Source of the DNA: Jiangella endophytica
Lineage (GTDB): Bacteria; Actinomycetota; Actinomycetes; Jiangellales; Jiangellaceae
Assembly: GCF_003427025.1 (NCBI RefSeq)
Contig: NZ_QVAI01000002.1
Span: forward strand, 62,001-126,000
Direction: 5' to 3'
DNA: 64,000 nt
The notes under the pieces: model-generated
The model's database searches: none
What the model was told of the DNA's origin: nothing
The model's input: only the letters and a program-made list of their open reading frames with translations
Shown here: positions 6,916 through 15,157 of the stretch, piece by piece
How the letters are laid out: every line of letters starts with the position of its first letter
Numbering within the stretch: position 1 is the stretch's first letter
Translations under genes and position numbers: made by a program

Positions 6916-9537
6916 TCAGGAACGCGACCGCGCCCGGGCCGCGCGCTTCCGCGGCGCCGGGCCCTTGGCCCGCTTCTCGGCGATCAGCTCGACCGCCCGC
7001 TCGTGCGTCAACTGCTCGATGTCGGTGTCGCGCGGCACGGTCACGTTGACCTCGCCGTCGGTGATGTAGGGGCCGAACCGGCCGTCCTTGACCACCAGCG
7101 GCTTGTTCGACACCGGGTCGGTGCCCAGCTCGCGCAGCGGCGGGGTGGCCGCCCGGGCGCCGCGGCGGCCCTTCGGCTGCGCGAAGAGCTTCTCGGCCTC
7201 CTCGACGGTGACGGTGAACAGCGCCGGCTCGTCGGGCAGCGACCGGGTGTCGGTGCCCTTCTTCACGTACGGGCCGTAGCGGCCGTTGCTGGCGACGATC
7301 TCGGTGCCCTCGGCGTCCTTGCCGACCACCCGCGGCAGCGTGAGCAGCCGCAACGCGTCGTCGAGCGTGACGGTGTCGACCGACATGGTGCTGAACAGCG
7401 ACGCCGTGGGCGGACGCTCGTTCTTCGGCGCGTCGTCGGGCAGCAGCTCGGTGACGTACGGGCCATAGCGGCCGGACTTGGCGACGACGGTGCGCCCGGT
7501 GGCCGGGTTCTCGCCCAGCTCGCGGTCGCCGTTGCCGCGGCTGACCAGCTCGCGGGCGAGGTCGACGGTCAGCTCGTCGGGCGGGAGGTCCTCGGGGATG
7601 CTGCCGCGGTTGCCCTCGGGGTCCTCGAGGTACGGCCCGTAGCGGCCGACCCGCACGGTGAAGCCGTCGCCGATGGGGAACGAGGAGATCTCGCGGGCGT
7701 CGATCTCGCCGAGGTTGTCGGCGAGCTTCTTCAGGCCCTCGACGCTGTCGTCGCCGTGCCAGAACTGCGCCAGCTCCGCGGCGCGGTCGGCGCGGCCGCC
7801 GGCGATCTCGTCGAGGACGTCCTCCATCCTGGCGGTGAACTCGTAGTCGACCAGCCGGGTGAAGTGCTCTTCCAGCAGCCGGACGACGGCGAAGGCCAGC
7901 CAGGCCGGCACCAGCGCGGTGCCGCGCTTGAACACGTAGCCGCGGTCGAGGATGGTGCGGATGATCGACGCGTACGTGGACGGGCGGCCGATCTCGCGCT
8001 CTTCCAGCTCTTTGACCAGCGTGGCTTCGGTGTAGCGGGCCGGCGGCTTGGTGCTGTGGCCCTCGGGCTCGACGCCGGCCGCCGTGAGTCCCTGCCCCTC
8101 GGCGAGCTGCGGAAGCCGGCGCTCGCGGTCGTCGAGCTCGGCCTCGGGGTCGTCGGCGCCCTCGACGTAGGCCTTGAGGAAGCCGTGGAACGTGATGGTG
8201 CGGCCGGACGAGGTGAACTCGGCCAGCTCGCCCGTCGAGGCCGTGGCGCCGACCCGGACGGTGACCGTCTCGCCCTTGGCGTCGCGCATCTGCGAGGCGA
8301 CGGTACGCATCCAGATCAGCTCGTAGAGCCGGTACTCGTCGTCGCGCAGGCCGGTCTCGGCCGGGGTGCGGAAGGAGTCGCCGGCCGGGCGGATGGCCTC
8401 GTGCGCCTCCTGCGCGTTCTTCACCTTGCTGGTGTACTTGCGCGGCGCGTCGGGCAGGTACTCGGTGCCGTAGAGCTCCGCCACCTGCGCCCGGGCCGCG
8501 TTCAGCGCGGAGTCCGACAGCGTGATGGAGTCGGTACGCATATAGGTGATGAAGCCGTTCTCGTACAGCCGCTGCGCCACCTGCATGGTGCGGGCCGCGC
8601 CGTAGCCCAGCTTGCGCGAGGCCTCCTGCTGCATGGTGGTGGTGCGGAACGGCGCGTACGGCTTGCGGGTGTAGGGCTTGGCCTCGACCGAGCGGACCGT
8701 GTAGTCGACGTCGCCCAGCGCGGCGGCCAGGGCGCGGGCACGCTGCTCGTCGAGTACGACGACGTCGCGGCTCTTCACCTCGCCGCGGGCGTCGAAGTCG
8801 CGGCCGGTGGCGACCTTGGTGCCGTTGACCATGGCCAGCCGCGCCTCGAACGCGTGCGGCTCGTCGGACGTGCCGGTGTCGAGCGTCGCGGTGAGGTCCC
8901 AGTACTCCGCGGAGCGGAACGCCATGCGCTCGCGCTCGCGGTCGACGACCAGGCGCGTCGCCACGCTCTGGACCCGTCCCGCCGACAGGCCCTGCATGAC
9001 CTTGCGCCACAGCACCGGAGAGACCTGGTAGCCGTAGAGGCGGTCGACGATGCGACGCGTCTCCTGGGCGTCGACGAGATCCTCGTCGATGTCGCGCGGG
9101 TTCTCGACGGCGGCCCGGATGGCGTCGCGGGTGATCTCGTGGAAGACCATGCGGCGCACGGGGACCCGCGGCTTCAGCTCCTCGCGCAGGTGCCACGCGA
9201 TGGCCTCGCCCTCGCGGTCCTCATCGGTGGCGAGCAGGAGCTCGTCGGCCTCCTTGAGCATGGTCTTGAGCTTCTTGACCTGGTCCTTGGCCCGGCCCGC
9301 GGGCACGATGTACAGCGGCTCGAACCCGCCGTCGACGTCGACACCGACCGGATTGCCGTAGCGCTCGCGCTCGGCCGCCGGGACCTCCGTCTTCTTCGAC
9401 GGGAGGTCGCGGATGTGGCCGAACGACGACTCGACCATGTAACCGTCACCGAGGTAGCCGGCGATGGTCTTGGCCTTCGCCGGCGACTCCACGACGACGA
9501 GACGGCGGCGGGCCGTGCCGTTCGTGGATCGGGCCAT
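6916..9537 (-). CDS. topA: DNA topoisomerase I
   Basis: An 873-residue type IA topoisomerase that relaxes negative supercoils. The TOPRIM domain opens with LVVVESPAKAKTI (13-25) and has the metal site DEDREGE (105-111). The catalytic tyrosine is Tyr332 in FITYMRTDS. The C-terminus has no Cys4 zinc fingers. It has at least four GR(Y/F)GPY repeats instead and ends in a Lys/Arg-rich tail, as known for actinobacterial enzymes. The ATG is preceded by GAGGAG. A perfect inverted repeat in the leader (9563-9585) may matter for regulation. Confidence 0.97.
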   Translation of the reverse strand: MARSTNGTARRRLVVVESPAKAKTIAGYLGDGYMVESSFGHIRDLPSKKTEVPAAERERYGNPVGVDVDGGFEPLYIVPAGRAKDQVKKLKTMLKEADELLLATDEDREGEAIAWHLREELKPRVPVRRMVFHEITRDAIRAAVENPRDIDEDLVDAQETRRIVDRLYGYQVSPVLWRKVMQGLSAGRVQSVATRLVVDRERERMAFRSAEYWDLTATLDTGTSDEPHAFEARLAMVNGTKVATGRDFDARGEVKSRDVVVLDEQRARALAAALGDVDYTVRSVEAKPYTRKPYAPFRTTTMQQEASRKLGYGAARTMQVAQRLYENGFITYMRTDSITLSDSALNAARAQVAELYGTEYLPDAPRKYTSKVKNAQEAHEAIRPAGDSFRTPAETGLRDDEYRLYELIWMRTVASQMRDAKGETVTVRVGATASTGELAEFTSSGRTITFHGFLKAYVEGADDPEAELDDRERRLPQLAEGQGLTAAGVEPEGHSTKPPARYTEATLVKELEEREIGRPSTYASIIRTILDRGYVFKRGTALVPAWLAFAVVRLLEEHFTRLVDYEFTARMEDVLDEIAGGRADRAAELAQFWHGDDSVEGLKKLADNLGEIDAREISSFPIGDGFTVRVGRYGPYLEDPEGNRGSIPEDLPPDELTVDLARELVSRGNGDRELGENPATGRTVVAKSGRYGPYVTELLPDDAPKNERPPTASLFSTMSVDTVTLDDALRLLTLPRVVGKDAEGTEIVASNGRYGPYVKKGTDTRSLPDEPALFTVTVEEAEKLFAQPKGRRGARAATPPLRELGTDPVSNKPLVVKDGRFGPYITDGEVNVTVPRDTDIEQLTHERAVELIAEKRAKGPAPRKRAARARSRS

Positions 9538-9562
9538 GAATGCTCCTCACTCCCCGGGCACG

Positions 9563-9585
9563 GTGAACCGACCCCTTCGGTTCAC
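9563..9585. promoter_or_regulatory. Inverted repeat in the topA leader
   Basis: Perfect 9-base arms GTGAACCGA and TCGGTTCAC with a 5-base loop, 25 bases upstream of the topA start. It is either a protein-binding palindrome or a hairpin in the 5' leader. No T-run follows, so it is not a convincing intrinsic terminator. Confidence 0.45.
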
Positions 9586-9697
9586 GCACACTCCCCTGCG
9601 ACAACGCACGGTATCCGACGTTGTTCCCGAGACGCGAAGAGGATAACCGGACGGCGATACCGGCAGCCAATGATCAACACCGCCGTCTGCTGCGGCA

Positions 9698-10414
9698 TCA
9701 GGCCGGCCGGGGCCGTGCGCCGAACACCGCGGAACCGATCCGGACCAGCGTCGCGCCCTCGGCGACGGCGGCCTCGAGATCACCGCTCATCCCCATGGAG
9801 AGCACCGGCAGGCCGGCCCCGATGACGTCGGCGGCGCGGTCGCGGAGCACGCGCAGGCCGCGGTAGGAGGCGCGCACCGCGGCCTCGTCGGGCGACTGCA
9901 GCCCGACCGTCATCAGACCGCGGACCCGCAGGCGGTCGAGGGCGGCGACCTCCTTGACGACGGCGACCGCCTCGTCCGGCGCGACGCCGGACTTGCTGGC
10001 CTCGCCGGACGTGTTCACCTGCACCAACACCTCGAGCGTGCGGTCGAGCACCTCCAGCCGGCGCTGCAGCCGTTCGGCCAGCTCGACGCTGTCGACCGAC
10101 TGCACGCACGCCACGTAGCGCAGCACCTGGTTGACCTTGTTCGACTGGAGGTGGCCGATGAAGTGCCGCTCGAAGGACGCCGGAGCGGCGGTCGCCGTCA
10201 GCTCCGCGTCCTTGGCCGCCAGCTCCTGCACGCGGTTCTCGCCGATCAGCCGGGCGCCGGCCGCGACCGCCACCGCGATGCGGCCGGCCGGCTGGGTCTT
10301 CGTGGCCAGCAGCACCTCGACCTCGTCCGGTGCCCGGCCGGCCGCCGCACACGCGGCGTCGACACGGGCGCGCACCGCCGCGAGGTTGGCCCGGATGTCC
10401 GCGTCGGCCGGCAT
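9698..10414 (-). CDS. YggS/PLPBP-family pyridoxal phosphate-binding protein
   Basis: A 238-residue protein of the YggS (PROSC/PLPBP) family, single-domain TIM-barrel proteins that bind pyridoxal 5'-phosphate and help keep its cellular level balanced. The PLP lysine is Lys39 in VEVLLATKTQ. Other family marks are IGENRVQE, HFIGHLQSNK and the C-terminal SMGMSGDLEAAVAEGATLVR phosphate-binding segment. It is not near ftsZ/sepF, where many actinomycetes carry a yggS gene, so this may be a second copy. Divergent from the membrane protein gene at 10451. Confidence 0.92.
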   Translation of the reverse strand: MPADADIRANLAAVRARVDAACAAAGRAPDEVEVLLATKTQPAGRIAVAVAAGARLIGENRVQELAAKDAELTATAAPASFERHFIGHLQSNKVNQVLRYVACVQSVDSVELAERLQRRLEVLDRTLEVLVQVNTSGEASKSGVAPDEAVAVVKEVAALDRLRVRGLMTVGLQSPDEAAVRASYRGLRVLRDRAADVIGAGLPVLSMGMSGDLEAAVAEGATLVRIGSAVFGARPRPA

Positions 10415-10450
10415 CGATCCCCTTCCAGGTCGGCCTCTAGAGTCTCAGAC

Positions 10451-11323
10451 GTGACGGTACTGGTCGGCTGGATCCTCGCGCTCGGGATGGTCGTCGTGGT
10501 GCCATTCGGGCTGCGATTGATCGACGACGACCGGCAGCGGCTCGGGCCGGTCGGGCAGGTGTGGCCCGCCGCCGGTCTGCTCGGCGGATTGTCGCTGCTG
10601 CTGGACCGCGGCACCGCGTTCGCCGTGGCGCTGGCCTGCTGCTACGCCGCCGTGGCGGCCTGGCTCGCGGTGCTGGCGCTGTTGCGGCTGCTGCGACGGC
10701 GGTCGCTGGCGCCGGTCGAGATCGCCGTGCTCACCGCGATGGCCGCGCCGGCCGTCGCGGCGAGCTCGCTCATCGCGGAGCGCGGCGGCTGGGAGCTGTT
10801 CGGCTTCGGCATGACGACGCAGCTGCTGACCGTGGCGCACTTCCACTACGCCGGGTTCGCGGCGGCGCTGGTCGCCGCGCTCACGGCGAGCCGCGCGCCG
10901 TCCCCGTCGTCGTCGATCGCCGCCGTGACCGTACCGGTGGGGATCGCGCTGGTGTTCCTCGGCTACTTCACCGGCGACGAGGTCGAACTGGCCGGCGCCG
11001 TCGTGCTGACCGCGGGCATGTGGCTGCTCGGCTGGACCGTCTGGCGCGACGTGGCGCCGTCGGCGCGCGGACGGGTCACACGGGCGCTGTTCGGGGTGAG
11101 CGCCGCCGTCCTCGCGGTGACCATGCTGCTGGCGCTGAGCTGGGCGGCGGGCCACGTCTGGGACGCGGTCCCGCACCTGTCGCTGACCTGGATGGCCGCG
11201 ACCCACGGCCTCGCCAACGCGCTCGGCTTCGCGCTGTGCGGGCTGCTCGCGTGGCGCCGGCTGCAGCGCGCGCCGTCGCCGGAGGTCAGGGAGCGGCCGT
11301 CCCGCCGTACTTGGCGATCTTGA
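10451..11323 (+). CDS. YndJ-like multispanning membrane protein
   Basis: A 290-residue hydrophobic protein with about eight or nine membrane helices. The segment TTQLLTVAHFHYAGFAAALV is the mark I link with the YndJ family, whose function is unknown. The GTG at 10451 fits the start of the first helix (LVGWILALGMVVVVPFG). The last 38 bases overlap the end of the convergent MerR gene, so the two transcripts could interfere by antisense pairing. A transport role is possible but unsupported. Confidence 0.75.
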   Translation: MTVLVGWILALGMVVVVPFGLRLIDDDRQRLGPVGQVWPAAGLLGGLSLLLDRGTAFAVALACCYAAVAAWLAVLALLRLLRRRSLAPVEIAVLTAMAAPAVAASSLIAERGGWELFGFGMTTQLLTVAHFHYAGFAAALVAALTASRAPSPSSSIAAVTVPVGIALVFLGYFTGDEVELAGAVVLTAGMWLLGWTVWRDVAPSARGRVTRALFGVSAAVLAVTMLLALSWAAGHVWDAVPHLSLTWMAATHGLANALGFALCGLLAWRRLQRAPSPEVRERPSRRTWRS

Positions 11324-11684
11324 AGTCGACGACGTCGATCGCGGTGCGCAGTGCCTCCATGCGGACCCGGACGGCCTCGCGGTGCCGCACGAGCAGCGCC
11401 AGCCGGTCGGGCTCGGTGCCCGGGCCGGCCGCGACCAGCTCGAAGTAGCGCTGGATGTCGCGGATCGGCATGTCGAGCTGGCGCAGCCGGGTGATGAACA
11501 CCACCCGGTCGACGTCGTCAGGGGTGTAGTTCCGTCGCCCGGCGCTGTCGCGCGGGACGTCGAGCAGGCCGATGCGCTCGTAGTAGCGCAGCGTGTGGGC
11601 GGTCACGCCGGTGCGCTCGGCCACCTCTGAGATGGTCTCGGTGGGCGGGGTGATCGGGGTGTCGCGCAGTTCGAGCGTCGTCAC
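11286..11684 (-). CDS. MerR-family transcriptional regulator
   Basis: A 132-residue regulator from the GTG at 11684. The N-terminal winged helix is typical (ISEVAERTGVTAHTLRYYERIGLLDV), followed by the long dimerisation helix (IDVVDFKIAKYGG). There are no cysteines, so it does not sense metals or thiols through cysteine; small-molecule sensing is likelier. The promoter has a 19-base spacer with a palindrome, the classic MerR arrangement, and its -10 box places transcription start on the GTG, so the mRNA is probably leaderless. A longer reading from ATG 11711 would cover the promoter. The 3' end overlaps the convergent membrane protein gene. Confidence 0.88.
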   Translation of the reverse strand: MTTLELRDTPITPPTETISEVAERTGVTAHTLRYYERIGLLDVPRDSAGRRNYTPDDVDRVVFITRLRQLDMPIRDIQRYFELVAAGPGTEPDRLALLVRHREAVRVRMEALRTAIDVVDFKIAKYGGTAAP

Positions 11685-11690
11685 ACCTCG

Positions 11691-11721
11691 ACGGTAGGAC
11701 TTCGAGCGCACTCGAAGTCAA
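11691..11721 (-). promoter_or_regulatory. MerR-type promoter with 19-bp spacer
   Basis: Minus strand: -35 TTGACT (11716-11721), 19-base spacer, -10 TACCGT (11691-11696). The spacer holds most of a perfect palindrome ACTTCGAG-CGCA-CTCGAAGT (11699-11718). MerR proteins bind such palindromes and twist the overlong spacer to activate transcription. The predicted transcript begins at the MerR GTG, so this is most likely an autoregulated promoter. Confidence 0.75.
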
Positions 11722-11722
11722 G

Positions 11723-12463
11723 TCATTCGTAGCCGAAGGTCTGGGTCCAGTACGGGCCGCGCGAACTGTCCGCCGCGCCGACGCCGATCGCCTCGAAGTC
11801 GCAGTTCAGGATGTTCGCCCGGTGGCCGGGGCTGTCCATCCAGCCCTCGACGACGTCCTCGGCCGACTGGTAGCCCCAGGCGATGTTCTCGCCGCCCCAG
11901 CTGTCGTAACCGGCCCGCTCGGCACGCTCACCAGGGCCGACGCCCTCCGGCGTCTCGTGGTCGAAGTAGTCGCGCTCGGCCATGTCCTGGCTGTGCTCGG
12001 CGGCCGCCTCGTACAGCCGGTCGTCGGCGCGGAGCGGGCCACAGCCCTCGTCCGCGCGGACCTCGTTGGTGAGCTCGACGACCTCCTGCTCGCGCTCGGA
12101 CATGCCCTCGGGATCCGGCTCGTCCGGCGGCGGCTGGGTGCCGACGTTGGTGGGCTCCGGCTCGGCCGGCTCCTCGGGCTCGGGCTCGTCGGTCTCCTCG
12201 GGCTCGGGCTCCGGCTCGGGCTCCTCGGGGGTCTGCGTCGGCGACGGGGTCTGCGTGGGCGTGGGTGACGGAGTCGGCGTCGGCGTCGGGGTGGGAGTGA
12301 CCGTGGGGGTCGGGGTCTCGGCGGGTGGCGGCGAGGCCGACTCCAGCGGGACCAGATCGGCGCTCTCCGCCCGCGGGATCGCCATCGGGTCGTCGCCGCA
12401 ACCCGTCGCGAGGAACACCACGACGGCCACACAGGCCGCGACCCTCGCCCACCTTGGCCGCAT
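11723..12463 (-). CDS. Secreted CAP-domain (SCP/PR1) lipoprotein
   Basis: A 246-residue lipoprotein. The signal peptide MRPRWARVAACVAVVVFLATGC ends at the lipobox LATGC. Residues about 40-115 form a low-complexity linker: a Thr-Pro-rich stretch, then a Glu-Pro-rich one. The C-terminal ~120 residues are a CAP domain with ELTNEVRADEGCGPL, HSQDMAERDYFDHETP, GGENIAWGY and PGHRANILN, the usual motif order. CAP proteins are extracellular with varied roles; the enzymatic activity of bacterial ones is unsettled. The ATG at 12463 follows GGAGG. Confidence 0.9.
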   Translation of the reverse strand: MRPRWARVAACVAVVVFLATGCGDDPMAIPRAESADLVPLESASPPPAETPTPTVTPTPTPTPTPSPTPTQTPSPTQTPEEPEPEPEPEETDEPEPEEPAEPEPTNVGTQPPPDEPDPEGMSEREQEVVELTNEVRADEGCGPLRADDRLYEAAAEHSQDMAERDYFDHETPEGVGPGERAERAGYDSWGGENIAWGYQSAEDVVEGWMDSPGHRANILNCDFEAIGVGAADSSRGPYWTQTFGYE

Positions 12464-12535
12464 GCCCGCCTCCGTCCGCTCGACGGTGGGCATTCTTGCC
12501 CCGGGCCCGAGTGTCCGAAACCTCCCGGTTCCGGA

Positions 12536-13510
12536 TCAGAGCGTGCCGAGCCAGGCCCAGACGACGGTGCCGACGCGGCCCAGCTGAGCCGGATCGACGA
12601 CCCCGGGCACGTCGCCGGGCGAGTGGTAGCCGTCGTACGGGATGCTGCCCAGCCGTGCCGACGGCAGGCCGGCCTTCTCGAACGACCAGTGGTCGCTGGC
12701 GCGGTTCTCGCAGGTCTGCACCGGGACGGCGGCCGTCGCGGCGGCGGCCACGAGCGCGTCGCGCAACGCCGTGGTGCCGCGCCCTCCGGTGCACACCGGC
12801 ACGTGGCCCGCAGCCACGCCGACGCGGTCCAGCGACACCATGCCGGCCAGCGCCGCCGTCTGCTCCGCCGTCAGTTCGCGGACGTAGAACCGCGAGCCGA
12901 AGTGGTGCATGGCGTCGCCGTCGCCGCGCGGCTCCTCGGCGCCGAACGCGATGAACCGCACCGGCAGGCCGGGCGGTCGCGCGGCGGCCATGCGGGCCAA
13001 CTCGACCAGGACGCCGACGCCGGACGCGTTGTCCTCCGCCCCCGGCGCCTGCGGGACGGTGTCGAGGTGCGCCCCGACCACGACGTGCGGTCGCGTGGGG
13101 TCGAACCCGGGCGGGTCGGCGATGACGTTGCGCGACGTCCCCGCTTCGACGTCGACACCCCAGGAGTTGCCGGCCGGCACCGCGAACGGCGTGGTGCTCA
13201 CCTCGTAGCCGAGCGCCGTCATGGTGTCGACGACGTACTGCGCGGCCTGCTGGAATCCCGTAGACGTCGCCTCGCGCGGCCCGATCGTCCCGGCCAGCCG
13301 CTCGACGACGGCGTACGCGGCGGCCGGGTCGAACACCGGCGGCGGCGTGGGCGTGGGTGTCTGCGTGGGTGCCTGCGTGGGTGCCTGCGTGACAGTGGCC
13401 GTCGGCGCCGGTGCCGAGGACGTCGGCGCCGAGGCGGGCTCGTCGTCACCGTTGCACGCCGCCACCGTCAGGACGAGTGCGGCCGCCACGGAGAGGCTGT
13501 ACCTGGCCAC
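12536..13510 (-). CDS. Secreted M28-family zinc aminopeptidase, lipoprotein
   Basis: A 324-residue lipoprotein: signal peptide with lipobox VAAC (Cys19), a Thr/Pro/Gln-rich linker (about 28-55), then an M28 peptidase domain. Zinc ligands and catalytic acids are visible in GAHLDTV (His), AEDNASG (Asp), FGAEEPRG (Glu-Glu), VSLDRVG (Asp) and DGYHSPGD (His). It should remove N-terminal amino acids from extracellular peptides. The GTG at 13510 places the signal peptide at the N-terminus; the open frame continues upstream without features. It lies 72 bases before the CAP lipoprotein gene with a similar linker, so both may be co-expressed surface proteins. Confidence 0.9.
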   Translation of the reverse strand: MARYSLSVAAALVLTVAACNGDDEPASAPTSSAPAPTATVTQAPTQAPTQTPTPTPPPVFDPAAAYAVVERLAGTIGPREATSTGFQQAAQYVVDTMTALGYEVSTTPFAVPAGNSWGVDVEAGTSRNVIADPPGFDPTRPHVVVGAHLDTVPQAPGAEDNASGVGVLVELARMAAARPPGLPVRFIAFGAEEPRGDGDAMHHFGSRFYVRELTAEQTAALAGMVSLDRVGVAAGHVPVCTGGRGTTALRDALVAAAATAAVPVQTCENRASDHWSFEKAGLPSARLGSIPYDGYHSPGDVPGVVDPAQLGRVGTVVWAWLGTL

Positions 13511-13598
13511 TCTGCATGATACGTCGGCCCTGTTCGGACACGGGACCGGCGCGGCCGTCGAGTTGATCATCCGGACGGCGGCAGGTAAGATCATTTCT

Positions 13599-15004
13599 AT
13601 GTTCGAAAAAGCGCCTCTGACTGCCTTATCACCTGGTGTCGACCTGGTGGCGGGGTCGGCGGCGTGGCCTCCGGAACTGGACGGCTGGGAGCCGTTCGAC
13701 CCGGTCGCCGAGATCGACCCAGCGCTGCTGCGGGAGTTGCGCACCGGCGAGCCGGCTCCTTCAGCGGCAGACGCGAGCCAGGTGCCGGTGGGTCCCCAGC
13801 CGGCGACGGAGCCCGCGTCCTCGCCGCACTCGCATCACGCCCCGAAATGCGCCCCGACACCACCGGCCACCGCTCACTGAACCCGGTCACCAACACCGCC
13901 GCCGAGATCGCCGCACGCTGCCACACCACCACCCGCCAAGCCGAGAACCAGGTCGGCCACGCCCTCCAACTCATCGACGACTTCCCCCACACCCACGCCG
14001 CGTTGTCCACCGGCCTGATCGACCACCGCCGCGCCCGCGTCATCACCGACGAACTCGGCGGCCAACACCCCGAGGTCCGCACACGCGTCGAGACAGCAGC
14101 GCTACCCGACGCGCCCGGACTCGACGCGGTCGCACTGCGCAAACGAGTCAAGAGGCTGCTGCACGAACTGACACCGGCCGAGACGGCCGAACGCCACCGC
14201 CGCGCCCGCGACACCCGCTACGTCGCCGTCACCCCCGCCTCCGACGGCATGACCCACCTCGAAGCACTCCTCCCCGCCGAAGACGCCACCGCCCTCACCA
14301 CAGCGTTGAACGCCGCCGCGGCCGACGCCAAACGCACCGACACGTCCACTGACGCGCCGGCCCGCACCACCGACCAACGCCGCGCCGACGCGCTGGCGGA
14401 GCTGGGCTGGGCGGCGCTCGAGGCCTGCGCCCGCACGACCAACGTCGGCGACGCCGAGGCCGGCGCCGCACGCGCCCGGCCGGTCGCCGTGCATGTCACC
14501 GTCCCCTTCACCGCCCTCGCCGGCCTCGACGACCAACCCGGCCACCTCGACGGCTACGGACCCATCCCCGCCCACGTCGCCCGCGAACTCGCCACCGACG
14601 GCGTCTGGACCTGGCTGCGGACTCACCCCGCCACCGGCCACCTCCTCACCATGGGCCACACGAGATACCGGCCCAGCCCACGACTGGCCGAGTTCATCCG
14701 AACGCGCGACACCACCTGCCGCGCCCCCGGATGCCACCAACCCGCCAGACACGCCGACCTCGACCACGCCATTCGCTACGCCACCGGCGGCGCCACCAGC
14801 CCGGCCAATCTCCACGCCCTCTGCCGGACCCACCACCTCCTCAAACACCACGGCCACTGGACCGTCACCCGCCACCCCGACGGCACCACCCGATGGCGCA
14901 GCCCCACCGGCCACCAGTACCGGAAGCCACCCGAGGAGCTCGGCCCGGCGACCGCCAGACATCCCGAAGCCGACCGGACAGGCGGCGAGGCGAAGTTTTC
15001 CTAG
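13599..15004 (+). pseudogene. DUF222/HNH endonuclease (13E12 family), frameshifted
   Basis: The start MFEKAPLTALSPGVDLVAG at 13599 and the next ~65 residues (to LLRELRTGEPAPS) read in one frame. The body, from RVLAALASRPEMRPDTTGH to the C-terminal HNH motif (CRAPGCHQPARHADLDHAI, then NLHALCRTHH), reads in the next frame. The switch falls at about 13750-13815. The join is also short: the part normally linking these blocks in the family appears lost. So this copy has a deletion plus frameshift, and the N-terminal DUF222 domain is incomplete although the HNH site is intact. A separate start near 13664 could make a truncated protein. These genes are repetitive and often decayed in actinomycetes. 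Confidence 0.7.
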
Positions 15005-15157
15005 GCCTGTCGAAGGCTGCACGACCCACCTGGATGGTTCTCGTGCCTCACCGTGACGCGAGCAGTGCGTCGAGGACCACCGAGAAGCAACCCGCAACCG
15101 ACCGGCGGGGTCAGACAGGCATGAGCGTGGGACACGAAGACCTCCGTAGTGGGAGCC

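Noticed and set aside
12160..12330. A repeat array in the CAP lipoprotein gene (TP-rich and EP-rich runs)
   Set aside because: It is a low-complexity linker between signal peptide and domain, as in many secreted actinobacterial proteins, not a CRISPR or VNTR.
12527..12541. A fourth IclR palindrome (TTCCGGATCAGAGCG) near the M28 peptidase end
   Set aside because: Only the left arm matches (9 of 15), and it lies at the 3' end of a gene.
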